Shown: positions 1 through 8,385, numbered from the stretch's first letter. The stretch: DNA of 12,804 nt from Dethiosulfovibrio sp. (GCA_028709985.1 JAQUTB010000018.1:1-12804), one strand, 5' to 3'. Numbers and translations: made by a program. The notes: generated by a model not told the origin, from the sequence alone.

Positions 1-980
1 TTCCGATCTATCTGGAATACTATCCACGACCCTAACACCCAGATAAAGGCGGTGAGAAACCCCGTCGATAGAAGCATAGCCTCGCCGGTCAGGTTTACCA
101 CGTCAACCAGCAGGTAGCGACTGGTGATGGCGATAGCCACGGACACGGTCGTAAACGATAGCCTTAAAAATCCATGCCTGATCCCTGGCTCTCTGTTCGT
201 CTTTTTGTTCTTGAAAAAGCCCATGGCCAGGGCTATCAGATACACCGTTAAAAAGACAATTGCGATCAGGGAGAACCATTGCCACAGGGTATTATCCCCT
301 AAGGTCATCATCGACCACTTCGGCAGAAACAGGGACCATCTCGGCGGGAAAAGATGTCCAGGGGTGTCGTTATACCAGTCAAAGAAGCCCTGAGTCGTGG
401 TAAATTCGTTTTTATAAGGCATGCTCTTGACTAAAGAGTAAAAAAATGGGATTTTATCGACCGTAGCTGCGGAGAACAGGAAATATCCCTCCTGCTCCCC
501 TGAGCTAACCCTTTCAAGCCTTATCTCAGTTCCAGGAATTCTCCATCTGGGTATTTGCTTTGACGACATCTCCTGTGCTCCAGGAATATCCTGAGGTTCA
601 GGTACAGGTACCCTGTCCAGTATCTCCTTCAGCATCAGAGCCCTCTCCCTGCCTATCTCTACCCTGTAGACCTCCGGTACCTGACTTAGGTCGAGACAGT
701 AGATGGCTCTGTTAAGGTGTATCTTGGCCATTTTTGCCTTAGAGATGGCCTGAGGAGGGTGGAAGAAGAGGGAGCCTTTCGCATCGGAGATCTCCTTAGC
801 CTCCATGACGTAGCGGTAAGCCAGATTCATGTTGTACATGAAGGAAGTCATGGTCTCCCTGGGATTGTTCTTGTCCGCAGGGTCCAGGGCGTCCACAAAC
901 TGAGCTGATGATGGATATTGGACTAAAAGCAAGGCGCCCAACATTACCACCAGAAGGAGAGCTTTTTTGAATAATCCCAT
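1..980 (-). CDS. MscS-family mechanosensitive channel, N-terminal part (3' end outside window)
   Basis: An uninterrupted reading frame of 326 codons runs from the ATG at 980 off the left edge, so the C-terminus is missing. Residues 1-26 look like a signal peptide (MGLFKK, a hydrophobic run, then SSA). Residues 27-225 form an extracytoplasmic domain. Membrane segments follow at about 232-255 (starting LWQWFSLIA), 272-292 and 300-323. The pattern 'TEIRLERV...GEQEGYFLFS...FYDWY-like...LPKW...LWQW' ahead of several helices is what I recall from large MscS-type proteins with a periplasmic N-terminal domain. The pore helix and the cytoplasmic beta domain would lie beyond the edge, so the family call rests on the N-terminal half only. 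The role would be release of solutes on membrane tension. The gene begins 6 nt after the chemoreceptor stop codon, so it is probably cotranscribed; its own SD is weak. An unrelated membrane protein with a similar preamble remains possible. Confidence 0.66.
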   Translation of the reverse strand, partial: MGLFKKALLLVVMLGALLLVQYPSSAQFVDALDPADKNNPRETMTSFMYNMNLAYRYVMEAKEISDAKGSLFFHPPQAISKAKMAKIHLNRAIYCLDLSQVPEVYRVEIGRERALMLKEILDRVPVPEPQDIPGAQEMSSKQIPRWRIPGTEIRLERVSSGEQEGYFLFSAATVDKIPFFYSLVKSMPYKNEFTTTQGFFDWYNDTPGHLFPPRWSLFLPKWSMMTLGDNTLWQWFSLIAIVFLTVYLIALAMGFFKNKKTNREPGIRHGFLRLSFTTVSVAIAITSRYLLVDVVNLTGEAMLLSTGFLTAFIWVLGSWIVFQIDR

Positions 981-986
981 GGTGGT

Positions 987-1829
987 TTAAAGTCTGATGT
1001 CCTGAAGGTTCTTCTGTGCCCTCACTATGGAGGAAATTATAGAGGCCATGGCCTCAAACCGGTCTATAGCCTCCTTCATGACCCCTACCGAGTGGGCTAT
1101 TCCCTTTGAGCCCTCGCCCATCTTGCTCCCTGACTCGTCCAGGAGCTTGGTCATGTCGTCCATGAATACCCGGTTTTCCTCCAAAAAGGCCATAAAGCTG
1201 GACAGAGAGTTTCTCACCACCCCGAACATCTCGCTGACCCTCTTTACGTTGTCCATAGCCTCCTTCACCGACAGGGAAATCTCCGACACCCTGGCGGTTA
1301 TCTTGTCCGATGCGTCTTTGCTCTGGACTGACAGCTTCTGGACCTCCGAGGCCACCACGCTGAACCCTCTGCCGTGCTCCCCCGCCCTTGCGGCCTCTAT
1401 GGAGGCGTTTAGGGCCAGGAGGTTGGTCTGTTTGGCTATCCTGGTTATCTCTGCGGAGATCTTCTCCACCTCTAAAAATCCGTTTAAGGTCTCGTAGGTG
1501 GTCTCCACGGTCTTCTCCACGTCGGAGCTCATGTTCTCTATGTCGGTGCCCGACCTATGTAGCTCCTCCTCCAGCTCCTGGTTCATCCTGCCTATGGCCT
1601 TGACGTTCTCCCTGGCGTGGTCGCTGCTCACCTGGAACTCCTTGACCGTTCCGGAGAGCATGGAGTCCAGCTCCTGAAAGTCACATGATATCTCAGAAAG
1701 CTCCCTCTGGACCGACGTGACACGACGGACCAAGGCCTCGTCGAGCTGGTCCATGAAGGAGTTCATCAGAACGCTCCCAAAATAGGCCGACGAAAGTCGG
1801 CCTATCAGTTCCCTCTCTCTGTTGTTCAA
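987..1829 (-). CDS. Cytoplasmic methyl-accepting chemotaxis receptor-like protein without sensor domain
   Basis: The 280-residue protein has no membrane segment, HAMP or recognisable sensor domain. It is almost entirely an MCP signalling hairpin. The conserved tip runs from about residue 127 to 170, with [16 protein letters not shown] at 136-151 and [11 protein letters not shown] at 153-163. The arms are heptad-rich: about 40-126 on the way up and 175-275 on the way down. The tip is where such receptors contact CheA and CheW. There is no C-terminal CheR-binding pentapeptide; the protein ends in LQDIRL. The start is a TTG at 1829, chosen because GGGAGGGG lies 5-7 nt upstream. The gene begins 15 nt after the ODP-type gene. 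Sensor-less cytoplasmic receptors paired with ODP genes are known, so this receptor probably takes its signal from that protein. Chemotaxis kinase genes are not in the window. Confidence 0.9.
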   Translation of the reverse strand: MNNRERELIGRLSSAYFGSVLMNSFMDQLDEALVRRVTSVQRELSEISCDFQELDSMLSGTVKEFQVSSDHARENVKAIGRMNQELEEELHRSGTDIENMSSDVEKTVETTYETLNGFLEVEKISAEITRIAKQTNLLALNASIEAARAGEHGRGFSVVASEVQKLSVQSKDASDKITARVSEISLSVKEAMDNVKRVSEMFGVVRNSLSSFMAFLEENRVFMDDMTKLLDESGSKMGEGSKGIAHSVGVMKEAIDRFEAMASIISSIVRAQKNLQDIRL

Positions 1830-1844
1830 GAAAACCCCTCCCGA

Positions 1845-2609
1845 CTAGAAAAGCTGGTCCATTATGTCGACGCCGCAGCGGAGGTTGCCGAACCAGTCGA
1901 GGAACCTGCCGACGTTTTCGCCCTTCATGACCGCCCCGTGCTGAGGGGCTATGGCGTCCACCTTCAGCTTTGACACCTGGTCCACCCACTTACGGCAGGC
2001 CGAATTGGAGGCCATATACCTTCTGTGGAATCCCTCCATATATCTCACGTGATCGTTAAAATTCTCCACCGAGGGGTAACGTTTGCCCTCGGGGAACACC
2101 GCCGCCCCGATATCACCGGTGAATATTATCCGAGAGACCGGGTCGTAGAGGGAAAACTGGCCTGTGGAGTGGAGAAAGTGGGCCGGGACGCACTTCAGCT
2201 TCAGGCCGTCTTTAAGGGTGATATCCCCTCCCTTGTCGGGGATGGCGGTTATCCTCTTAGAGTCGTATATGCCAAAATGGGGCAAAAACCTGGTCCAAAG
2301 CTCCGATATATGGGCCATGGTCCTCTCCGCTATGGACAGCCACAGCGTTATCCCAGAGGATACGTCGGGATCCTGGTGGGAGTAGGATATGTGGCTTATC
2401 GACTGTATGTCAACTATCTCCGCCACATTGGCCAGTACCCTGGGAAAAACGTGGGCTCCGCCGGGATCCAGAAGCACCACCTCGTCACCGTGGGATATCA
2501 TGTATTGGTTGGTCTGGACTATGCTCTTTTCCTCTTTTTCCTCCCACCCCAGGTGTATAAACCTGTGATTGCCTTCCTCGAACAGAACAGATGTGTTGAA
2601 AGTGCTCAT
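1845..2609 (-). CDS. ODP-type oxygen-binding di-iron protein (MBL-fold, flavodiiron-related)
   Basis: The 254-residue protein has a metallo-beta-lactamase fold like the N-terminal domain of flavodiiron proteins but no flavodoxin domain. Candidate metal ligands occur in family order: H78, D80 and D82 in SHQDPD, H147 in FLHSTGQ, D166 in FTGDIGAA and H224 in PQHGA. The position after D82, a histidine in classical HxExDH flavodiiron proteins, is V83. In the ODP family (described in Treponema denticola and Thermotoga maritima) such proteins reversibly bind oxygen at a di-iron site and signal through a partner cytoplasmic chemoreceptor to CheA. The adjacent sensor-less MCP gene fits this closely. 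The ATG at 2609 has AGGAGGAG 6 nt upstream. The gene is first in its operon; about 100 nt separate it from the terminator at 2711-2744, with only a weak -10-like TAAGAT at 2643-2648. A generic MBL hydrolase is the alternative, but the pairing argues against it. Confidence 0.85.
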   Translation of the reverse strand: MSTFNTSVLFEEGNHRFIHLGWEEKEEKSIVQTNQYMISHGDEVVLLDPGGAHVFPRVLANVAEIVDIQSISHISYSHQDPDVSSGITLWLSIAERTMAHISELWTRFLPHFGIYDSKRITAIPDKGGDITLKDGLKLKCVPAHFLHSTGQFSLYDPVSRIIFTGDIGAAVFPEGKRYPSVENFNDHVRYMEGFHRRYMASNSACRKWVDQVSKLKVDAIAPQHGAVMKGENVGRFLDWFGNLRCGVDIMDQLF

Positions 2610-2710
2610 CGGACACTCCTCCTAGTCTATTTCTATCCCACTATCTTACATCACTTGGGAAAAAGAAAAAAGCGTAAATCCCATGAAACAACCAGGGATT
2701 TGAGTTGCAA

Positions 2711-2744
2711 AAAACCGGAACCGGCCAAAGCCGGTTCCGGTTTT
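2711..2744 (-). terminator. Intrinsic terminator of the pst-pho operon
   Basis: A perfect 15-bp stem (arms 2711-2725 and 2730-2744, core CCGGAACCGGC) closes on a 4-nt loop. Read on the minus strand, the stem ends in a run of six T (2714-2709). It lies 9 nt after the phoR stop codon. It should end transcription of the pst-pho operon and insulate the ODP operon downstream. Four T also follow on the plus strand, so it may work weakly in both directions. Confidence 0.9.
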
Positions 2745-2753
2745 GATGGCTTA

Positions 2754-4466
2754 CTACATCGGTAGGGATATCCTGAATGTAGCTCCACCTTGGCAGTTGA
2801 CCAACTCGATCTTTCCGCAGTGAGAGTCTATGATCCTCTTGGCGATAGCCAGCCCCAGGCCGTATCCTCCCTGGCCCCAGCCACTTCTGCTCCTCGATCT
2901 GTCTCCCCTGTTGAACCTCTCGAAGATGGAGGCCCCTAATGTCTCGTTTATACCGACCCCGTTGTCCTCGACGGTCAGGATCCAGGATCTCTCCTCTTCG
3001 ACCATCGATATGGAGATCGACCCCCCTTGCTCGCCATCAAACCTCTGCCTGACGTACTTCACCGCGTTTCCGACCACGTTGCCTATGGCCCTTGCTAGGT
3101 CGTCCCTTCTTCCGATGCAGGGGGCTTTCTCCGGCAGGGATAAAGACAGCCTTATCTTAGACGCCATGGGATGGGCTCTGTGGTCCGCGACGACCTGTTC
3201 TATTAACTCGGACAGGTCCATTTTCTCCCGCTCCTCCGACGGAGGCTCAGCCTCCAGGCGAGACAGAAGCAACATATCGTCAACTAACTCGGTCAGCCTC
3301 TTCTGCTGTTCAAGGATTGAGCGCAGGTACTTGTCCCTTACCTTTGGGTCCTCCTCCTCCATCAGAAACTCGGCCGTGACCCCTATGGACGTCAGAGGGG
3401 TCTGAAACTCGTGGCTTGCGTCGGCTATGAAGTTTCGCCTCGCCATGTCAAGGCTGTGTTCCTCGGTCTGATCCTGGAGGACAAGCAGTATTCCCGACTC
3501 TATCGGCTTGGCCGTGGCCCCTATGAAGATTCCCATCTCCGGTATGTCCATCGATATGGACTGACAGGACCCCTCCGCGGCCTCCTCTATGAGAGGATGA
3601 AGTCTGCCCGGAAGCAGGACCCCGGACTGGAGCCCCAGTAGGTCCTTGGCGTAGCGGTTTGCCATCCTGACCGATTTTTTGCCGTCCAGGAGTATCAATC
3701 CAGCAGGCATTGAGGATATTATTGTCTCCAGGTCGCCCCTCTCTCGCCTGAGTTCGTCCATGGAACGGTGTACCTGTCTCGACATGTCGTCCAGGGCGCC
3801 CGAGAGCCTCTGGAGCTCTTGGTCCTTCATTATCGGGAACGGGACGTTATGGCCCGAGGCTATCTCTCCCGCCACCGCCACTATCCTGTCCAGGGGGCGG
3901 AACAGCCTGCGAATGAGTATCTGGGTCAGAAAAAGGGTAGCCAGTGCGGTGATCAACAGTAGCGACATAAGCCCAATCAGGCTTTCCTTTATGGCCTGGT
4001 CCAGGGCGGATAGCCTGTAGGACAGTCGCACAACCTGTCGATCGTTCCCGACCGACAGTACTTGTGCGGCGTAGACCATGGTGGTCCCAAGGCTTCGACT
4101 GTAACGTATCTCCGAGCCCCTCCCACTAGAGAAGGCTGCCGCCACCTCCGGCCTGTCCCTGTGGTTGTCCATGGATTTGGGGGATCCCTCGGTGTCAGCT
4201 ATTACAGATCCCGAACCGTCGATCAGGGTTATCCGGCACTCCAGATCATCCGCCAGTTCTGACAAAAGCTCGTCGGTCAGGCGGTTTGACCTGATCTCCT
4301 CCTCCAATATCCTCACGACCAGTGAAGCCTGTCTGGCGGTCTCCTTCTCCGCCTCAGCGGTGATGTGTTTCCTCATCATGTGGCTTATAGGGAACCAGCA
4401 TCCCAAAAAGGCCACCACCACAACCGATGTCACCGCGATCAGGATCTTTCCCTTAAGGGTTCTCAT
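2754..4466 (-). CDS. phoR: Phosphate-regulon sensor histidine kinase PhoR
   Basis: The 570-residue membrane kinase is built as TM1 (about 8-26), an extracytoplasmic Cache-like region (about 30-160), TM2 (about 163-184), HAMP (about 186-240), PAS (about 243-335), HisKA and HATPase. The phospho-acceptor is H352 in DASHEFQTPL. The N box is NVVGNAVKY (463-471), the G1 box DNGVG (501-505), the F box FERFNR (515-520) and the G2 box GYGLGLAIAK (534-543). It would autophosphorylate and phosphorylate PhoB when phosphate is low. A large extracytoplasmic domain resembles Bacillus-type PhoR more than the short E. coli form. The H box has FQ where LR or FR is usual. The ATG at 4466 lies within the last codons of phoB (14-nt overlap) with GGAGG 7 nt upstream, which suggests translational coupling. 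The name rests on its place after pst, phoU and phoB plus the architecture. It is the last gene before the terminator. Confidence 0.92.
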   Translation of the reverse strand: MRTLKGKILIAVTSVVVVAFLGCWFPISHMMRKHITAEAEKETARQASLVVRILEEEIRSNRLTDELLSELADDLECRITLIDGSGSVIADTEGSPKSMDNHRDRPEVAAAFSSGRGSEIRYSRSLGTTMVYAAQVLSVGNDRQVVRLSYRLSALDQAIKESLIGLMSLLLITALATLFLTQILIRRLFRPLDRIVAVAGEIASGHNVPFPIMKDQELQRLSGALDDMSRQVHRSMDELRRERGDLETIISSMPAGLILLDGKKSVRMANRYAKDLLGLQSGVLLPGRLHPLIEEAAEGSCQSISMDIPEMGIFIGATAKPIESGILLVLQDQTEEHSLDMARRNFIADASHEFQTPLTSIGVTAEFLMEEEDPKVRDKYLRSILEQQKRLTELVDDMLLLSRLEAEPPSEEREKMDLSELIEQVVADHRAHPMASKIRLSLSLPEKAPCIGRRDDLARAIGNVVGNAVKYVRQRFDGEQGGSISISMVEEERSWILTVEDNGVGINETLGASIFERFNRGDRSRSRSGWGQGGYGLGLAIAKRIIDSHCGKIELVNCQGGATFRISLPM

Positions 4467-5163
4467 GATGTTCCTCCACGGTGAGCCTATAGCCTCTGCC
4501 TCTCAGCGCCGTTATGGCCGGCGCTCCGTCGTCTCCGGCCTGGGTAAGCTTCTTTCTCAGCCTGGATATGTGGACGTCGACGGTCCTTGTGTCTCCGCCG
4601 TAGACCCCCCATATCAGAGACAGCAGCCTCTCTCTGGGGACCACCTGCCCAGGTCTCTCCGCCAATATTCGAAGGAGTTTATACTCGGTCAGGCTGAGGT
4701 TTAGCTCCTCGCCTCTTAGCTTGGCGACCTGCCCCTCCAGGTCTATCTCCAGATCCCCCACCGACACGGTTGGTTCGCTCTGGACCATCTGGGTCCGCCT
4801 GATGACTGACTTCACCCTTGCCACCAGCTCCACCAGCGAAAAAGGCTTCTTTATGTAGTCGTCTGCCCCGATCCCAAGGCCCTGGACCAGATCTCTCTCG
4901 TCCCTTCTGGCGGTCATCATTATTATCGGCAGGGACTTTGTCTCCGATGCCGACCTGATCCTGCGGCAGACCTCCCAGCCGTCCATGCCGGGCAGCATCA
5001 GGTCCAGCAGCACCAGGTCGGGAAGCACCGGGTAGAGCATCTCCAGGGCGTCGTCGCCGTTGTCGGCGGTTGAGACCTCAAATCCGTGCCGCCTGAGGGC
5101 CTGGGATACCACGTCAACGATGGAGCTTTCGTCCTCGACCAGCAAAATCCTCTTGCCCTGCAT
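4453..5163 (-). CDS. phoB: Phosphate-regulon response regulator PhoB/PhoP (OmpR family)
   Basis: The 236-residue protein has a receiver domain (5-120) and a winged-helix DNA-binding domain (about 132-230). Receiver landmarks are the acidic pair E10-D11, phospho-acceptor D54 in VLLDLMLPG, T84 and K106 in KKPF. The recognition helix region is RTVDVHISRLRKKL (193-206) and the wing is RGRGYRL (221-227). Phosphorylated PhoB-type regulators bind as dimers to direct repeats on an 11-bp register, which matches the repeats upstream of pstS. The ATG at 5163 is 2 nt from the phoU stop; its SD (GGAGGGG) lies inside the end of phoU, about 11 nt upstream. The end of the gene overlaps phoR by 14 nt. Other OmpR-type regulators look similar, but the operon context makes the assignment secure. 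Confidence 0.95.
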   Translation of the reverse strand: MQGKRILLVEDESSIVDVVSQALRRHGFEVSTADNGDDALEMLYPVLPDLVLLDLMLPGMDGWEVCRRIRSASETKSLPIIMMTARRDERDLVQGLGIGADDYIKKPFSLVELVARVKSVIRRTQMVQSEPTVSVGDLEIDLEGQVAKLRGEELNLSLTEYKLLRILAERPGQVVPRERLLSLIWGVYGGDTRTVDVHISRLRKKLTQAGDDGAPAITALRGRGYRLTVEEHHENP

Positions 5164-5165
5164 GG

Positions 5166-5867
5166 TCAGAGGGTCCCCTCCTGCTTGGGTCTTCTGAAGC
5201 CACTGGCCCGGACTGTCTCGCCAGTGCAGATGTAGATAACCCTCTCCGCCATGTTTGTGACTCGGTCGCCGGAACGCTCCAAAGTCCTGGCCACGGTAAG
5301 CAGCTGTGTTGCCTGCTCTATTCTCTCGGTCTTTGCCATCATCATGAACAGAAGCTCCCTGAGTATCTGGGTCTCGATATCGTCCATCTGGTCGTCCATG
5401 GGGAAGACGGTCATAGCCGTCTCAACGTCGCATCGATCGAAGGCCTCCATGCAACGGTCTAACATCTGGGAGAACAGCTGAGCCATCCTAGGGATGTCCA
5501 CCAGGGGCTTTATCGGGAGCTGATCGGACATGTCCAACGCCACCTTGGCTATGTTGTCTCCGTAGTCGCCTATCCTCTCCATGTCGACCGCCATATGCAT
5601 GATGGACAGCACCGTTCTGAGGTCCTCGCCCAGGGGCTGGAAACGGGCCAGGAACTGGAGGCATTTTTGGTCTATGGACCTTGCCAGGTCGTCCATCTCG
5701 TCGTCCTTCTTTATGACCTCCATTGCCACGGCCTTATCCCGCTCCTTAAGCGCCCATACGGATCGGTTGATGGACTCCCTGGCCAGTGCCGCCAGGTAAA
5801 GGGCCTCCCTCTTGAGGGATCCCAGTTCCTCCTCTATGTGATTTCTCGAATCTATGGTCATCATCAC
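5166..5867 (-). CDS. phoU: Phosphate signalling protein PhoU
   Basis: The 233-residue, all-helical protein is a tandem repeat of two PhoU three-helix bundles. The two metal-binding signature segments are ERIGDYGDN (97-105) and ERSGDRVTN (197-205), with acidic DDEMDD (55-60) and DDQMDD (158-163) segments in the matching helices. PhoU acts at the cytoplasmic face of the membrane with PstB and PhoR to turn off the Pho response when phosphate is sufficient. It starts at the first of two successive ATG codons at 5867, with GGGGAGG about 11 nt upstream. It lies 21 nt after pstB and 2 nt before phoB. Its length is ordinary for the family and no motif is missing. Confidence 0.96.
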   Translation of the reverse strand: MMMTIDSRNHIEEELGSLKREALYLAALARESINRSVWALKERDKAVAMEVIKKDDEMDDLARSIDQKCLQFLARFQPLGEDLRTVLSIMHMAVDMERIGDYGDNIAKVALDMSDQLPIKPLVDIPRMAQLFSQMLDRCMEAFDRCDVETAMTVFPMDDQMDDIETQILRELLFMMMAKTERIEQATQLLTVARTLERSGDRVTNMAERVIYICTGETVRASGFRRPKQEGTL

Positions 5868-5888
5868 CGCAAAAGCCTCCCCTCAGGG

Positions 5889-6653
5889 CTAACCGAATCG
5901 CCCTGTAATGTAATCGCCGGTCTTTTTGTCCTCCGGTGAGGTGAAAATCCTGTCGGTGGGACCGAACTCTATGAGGTCTCCCATCAGGAAAAACGCCGTG
6001 TCGTCGGAGATCCTGGCGGCCTGCTGCATGTTGTGGGTCACTATGACCACGGTGTACTTCTCCTTCAGCTGGCGGCATAGCTCCTCTATCTTGGCCGTGG
6101 CCATGGGGTCCAGCGCTGAGGTCGGTTCGTCCATGAGGACCACCTCTGGCTCGGTGGCTATGGTCCTGGCGATACATAGCCTCTGCTGCTGCCCACCGGA
6201 GAGGCCGTTGGCGGGAGAGTGGAGCTTGTCTTTAACCTCGTCCCATAGAGCCGATCCCCTTAAGCTCGATTCTACCACCCCGTCCAGAATCGTTCTGTCC
6301 TTTACTCCGTGTATCCTTGGGCCGAATGCGACGTTATCGTATATGGACATGGGGAAGGGGTTGGGCTTTTGAAACACCATGCCAACCTTTTTTCTCAACT
6401 CTATCACGTCGACGCCTGGGGCGTATATATCCCTTCCGTCTATCATAACCGACCCTGACACCGATGCGGATGGGATAAAATCGTTCATCCTGTTGAGGCA
6501 CCGGAGAAAGGTGCTTTTCCCACAGCCGGAGGGGCCTATAAAGGCCGTGACCGAGTGAGATTTTATCCTCATGGATATGTTTTTGAGGGTATGGGTCGTT
6601 CCGTAGTTCAGGTTGAGGTCCGTTACCTCGATAGCGGTGATGTCCTTAGCCAT
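5889..6653 (-). CDS. pstB: Phosphate ABC transporter ATP-binding protein PstB
   Basis: The 254-residue ABC ATPase has Walker [10 protein letters not shown] (40-48), a Q-loop at [15 protein letters not shown] (94-108), the ABC signature LSGGQQQRL (151-159), Walker B VVLMDEP (171-177), the D-loop SALDP and the switch histidine H207 in [18 protein letters not shown] and the MNDFIP segment (56-61) are characteristic of PstB. It energises phosphate import through PstC/PstA at the inner membrane. The ATG at 6653 has GGAGG 9 nt upstream, and 17 nt separate it from the pstA stop. No residue expected to be essential is altered. Confidence 0.97.
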   Translation of the reverse strand: MAKDITAIEVTDLNLNYGTTHTLKNISMRIKSHSVTAFIGPSGCGKSTFLRCLNRMNDFIPSASVSGSVMIDGRDIYAPGVDVIELRKKVGMVFQKPNPFPMSIYDNVAFGPRIHGVKDRTILDGVVESSLRGSALWDEVKDKLHSPANGLSGGQQQRLCIARTIATEPEVVLMDEPTSALDPMATAKIEELCRQLKEKYTVVIVTHNMQQAARISDDTAFFLMGDLIEFGPTDRIFTSPEDKKTGDYITGRFG

Positions 6654-6670
6654 CTAAAAAAACCTCCGAA

Positions 6671-7519
6671 TCACTTTCTCTTCCGGCGTAGCCGGGCTCT
6701 GGCGATTATCCCCACCGAGCTGACCCCCATTACCACCATCAGGAGGACCAGCACCGTGCCGTACTGTATCGGCCTGGTCTGCTCTATGTGGGTTCCAGCC
6801 GTGGCCAGTACCATTATGTGATAGGGCAGGGCCATTACCTCCTGAAACAGGCTCTTTGCCACGTTCGGGGCGAAAAACGCCGCGCCGGTGAATATTATCG
6901 GGGCTGTCTCACCCGCAACCCTACCTACGCTGAGTATGGCCCCTGTCAGGATCGTCGGCATTGCGGCCGGGAGCACCACCTTTTTCACCGTCTGCCATTT
7001 TCCGGCCCCAAGGGCGTAGGAGGCTAGACGAAAATCCTGAGGCACGGCCAGAAGCGCCGTCTCCGACGCGGTGATGATGAGAGGAAGGGCCAGACATCCC
7101 AGGGTCAAGCCCGCCGACAGGAGGCAGGACCCGAACCGTAGGAATATGACGAAAAGGGAAAGTCCAAACAGGCCGTAGACCACCGACGGAACCCCCGCCA
7201 GACATCTCACGCACAGCCTGAGCATGGTGGTGAATATCCCTGCCGACGCGTACTCGGCGAAGAATATGCCGGTGGCTATCCCCACCGGGACCGCGAAGGT
7301 CATGGACACCAACACCAGCTGAAATGTCCCTATTATGGGGGTGCTTATCCCCCCCTTTGTCATACTGTCCCTGGGAGGTTGGGTTAAGAACTCCCAGCTG
7401 ATGGCCTCAGCTCCGTTCGCCAGGATATAGGCCATCACCGATAGTAGGACGATCACCAAGGTGGCTGCCGAGGTCCAAAGGACCGCCGAGGCCAGTCGAT
7501 CGACGTATTTCCGGCTCAA
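6671..7519 (-). CDS. pstA: Phosphate ABC transporter permease PstA
   Basis: This is an integral inner-membrane permease with about six hydrophobic helices. The cytoplasmic EAA-type loop (SYALGAGKWQTVKKVVLPAAMP, about residues 167-188 from the TTG) docks on PstB, and VAGETAPIIFTGAAFF follows. With PstC it forms the phosphate channel. I chose the TTG at 7519 because AGGAGAGG lies 8 nt upstream and the codon overlaps the pstC stop as TTGA, a coupling arrangement. The frame stays open to a GTG at 7555, which would add 12 charged residues and extend the pstC overlap, but that GTG has no SD. The product is 282 residues from the TTG or 294 from the GTG. Confidence 0.94.
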   Translation of the reverse strand: MSRKYVDRLASAVLWTSAATLVIVLLSVMAYILANGAEAISWEFLTQPPRDSMTKGGISTPIIGTFQLVLVSMTFAVPVGIATGIFFAEYASAGIFTTMLRLCVRCLAGVPSVVYGLFGLSLFVIFLRFGSCLLSAGLTLGCLALPLIITASETALLAVPQDFRLASYALGAGKWQTVKKVVLPAAMPTILTGAILSVGRVAGETAPIIFTGAAFFAPNVAKSLFQEVMALPYHIMVLATAGTHIEQTRPIQYGTVLVLLMVVMGVSSVGIIARARLRRKRK

Positions 7520-8385
7520 GCCATCCACCTCTCCTTTCCTTTCTTCTCTATCCACATGGAAATCAAGTTTATCCCCAGCGTCATCGCAAGGAGGATCAGT
7601 CCGGCGAAGAACAGGGCGTGATAGTGAGTGGACCCTACAGGGGTCTCCCCCATCTCGGCGGCTATGGCCGAGGTCAGAGGTCTAACCGGGTCGAATATGG
7701 ACACAGGAACCAGCGCCGCCCCTCCGGCTGCCATGAGCACCACCATGGTCTCGCCCAGCGCCCTCATTATCCCCAGGAGGGATGCGCTCAAAAGCCCGGG
7801 AAGAGCCGCAGGGAACACCACCTTCCTGATGGTCTCCCATCTGGTGGCGCCGAGGGCGAAAGACGCGTCACGAAGCTCCCTGGGCACGGCCTGAAAGCTC
7901 TCCTCAGCCAGGGATGCCACTATGGGGATTATCATGGCACCCATCAGCACCGATGCGTTCAGCAGGTTTAGCCCTGACAGCAGGTCAAAACTCTCCTGAA
8001 GCCAGGGGGCCAGGACCACCATTCCCAAAAAGCCCAGCACTATGGAGGGCAAAAATCCCAGCAGTTCCAGGGCCGGTTTCAGGACCTCCTGTACCCATGT
8101 CGGAGCCACCTCGGACAGAAAAACCGCTATGGCTATGCTCAGTGGAATCGCTATCAGGGCCGAAAGGGCCGTCACGGAGAGAGATCCCACTATCAACGGG
8201 GCCATTCCCAGAGCGGGGGGCTCCTCGGTGGGATACCAGTCAAAGCCCAGTATTAGCTCCCTGATGGATACCTCCCTAAGTGCCGGAAGTCCTTCCTGAA
8301 GCAGAAAGTAAAGCAGAAAAACCATTATCACCAGGCTCACGCTGGCGATAGCGGTTATCACCGCCCCCGGGGTCTTCTCGTTCAT
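7516..8385 (-). CDS. pstC: Phosphate ABC transporter permease PstC
   Basis: The 289-residue permease has an N-terminal helix (about 8-29), a short extracytoplasmic segment (about 30-60), then five further hydrophobic helices. The EAA-type loop for contact with PstB is LRDASFALGATRWETIRKVV (171-190), followed by FPAALPG. MRALGETMVVLMAAGG (207-222) is the usual PstC signature. The ATG at 8385 has GAGG 7 nt upstream within AGAGAGGATG. The gene follows pstS after 72 nt that contain a hairpin, and its stop overlaps the pstA TTG start. Confidence 0.95.
   Translation of the reverse strand: MNEKTPGAVITAIASVSLVIMVFLLYFLLQEGLPALREVSIRELILGFDWYPTEEPPALGMAPLIVGSLSVTALSALIAIPLSIAIAVFLSEVAPTWVQEVLKPALELLGFLPSIVLGFLGMVVLAPWLQESFDLLSGLNLLNASVLMGAMIIPIVASLAEESFQAVPRELRDASFALGATRWETIRKVVFPAALPGLLSASLLGIMRALGETMVVLMAAGGAALVPVSIFDPVRPLTSAIAAEMGETPVGSTHYHALFFAGLILLAMTLGINLISMWIEKKGKERWMA

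Noticed and set aside
2610..2710. Clear promoter for the ODP operon
   Set aside because: A promoter must lie here or be supplied by read-through, but only a weak TAAGAT (2643-2648) without a -35 partner is visible, so it is not listed as a separate feature.
2025..2765. Open frame of 246 codons on the plus strand opposite the ODP gene
   Set aside because: It is antisense to a gene with full family motifs, has no recognisable protein features, and runs through the perfect terminator hairpin at 2711-2744. It is a by-product of codon bias on the other strand.
4165..4704. Open frame of 179 codons on the plus strand
   Set aside because: It covers the phoR/phoB junction in antisense and has no SD or family features.
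5746..6177. Minus-strand open frame overlapping pstB and phoU in another frame
   Set aside because: The translation is rich in G, R and H, typical of a frame shadow, and it would bridge two well-defined genes.
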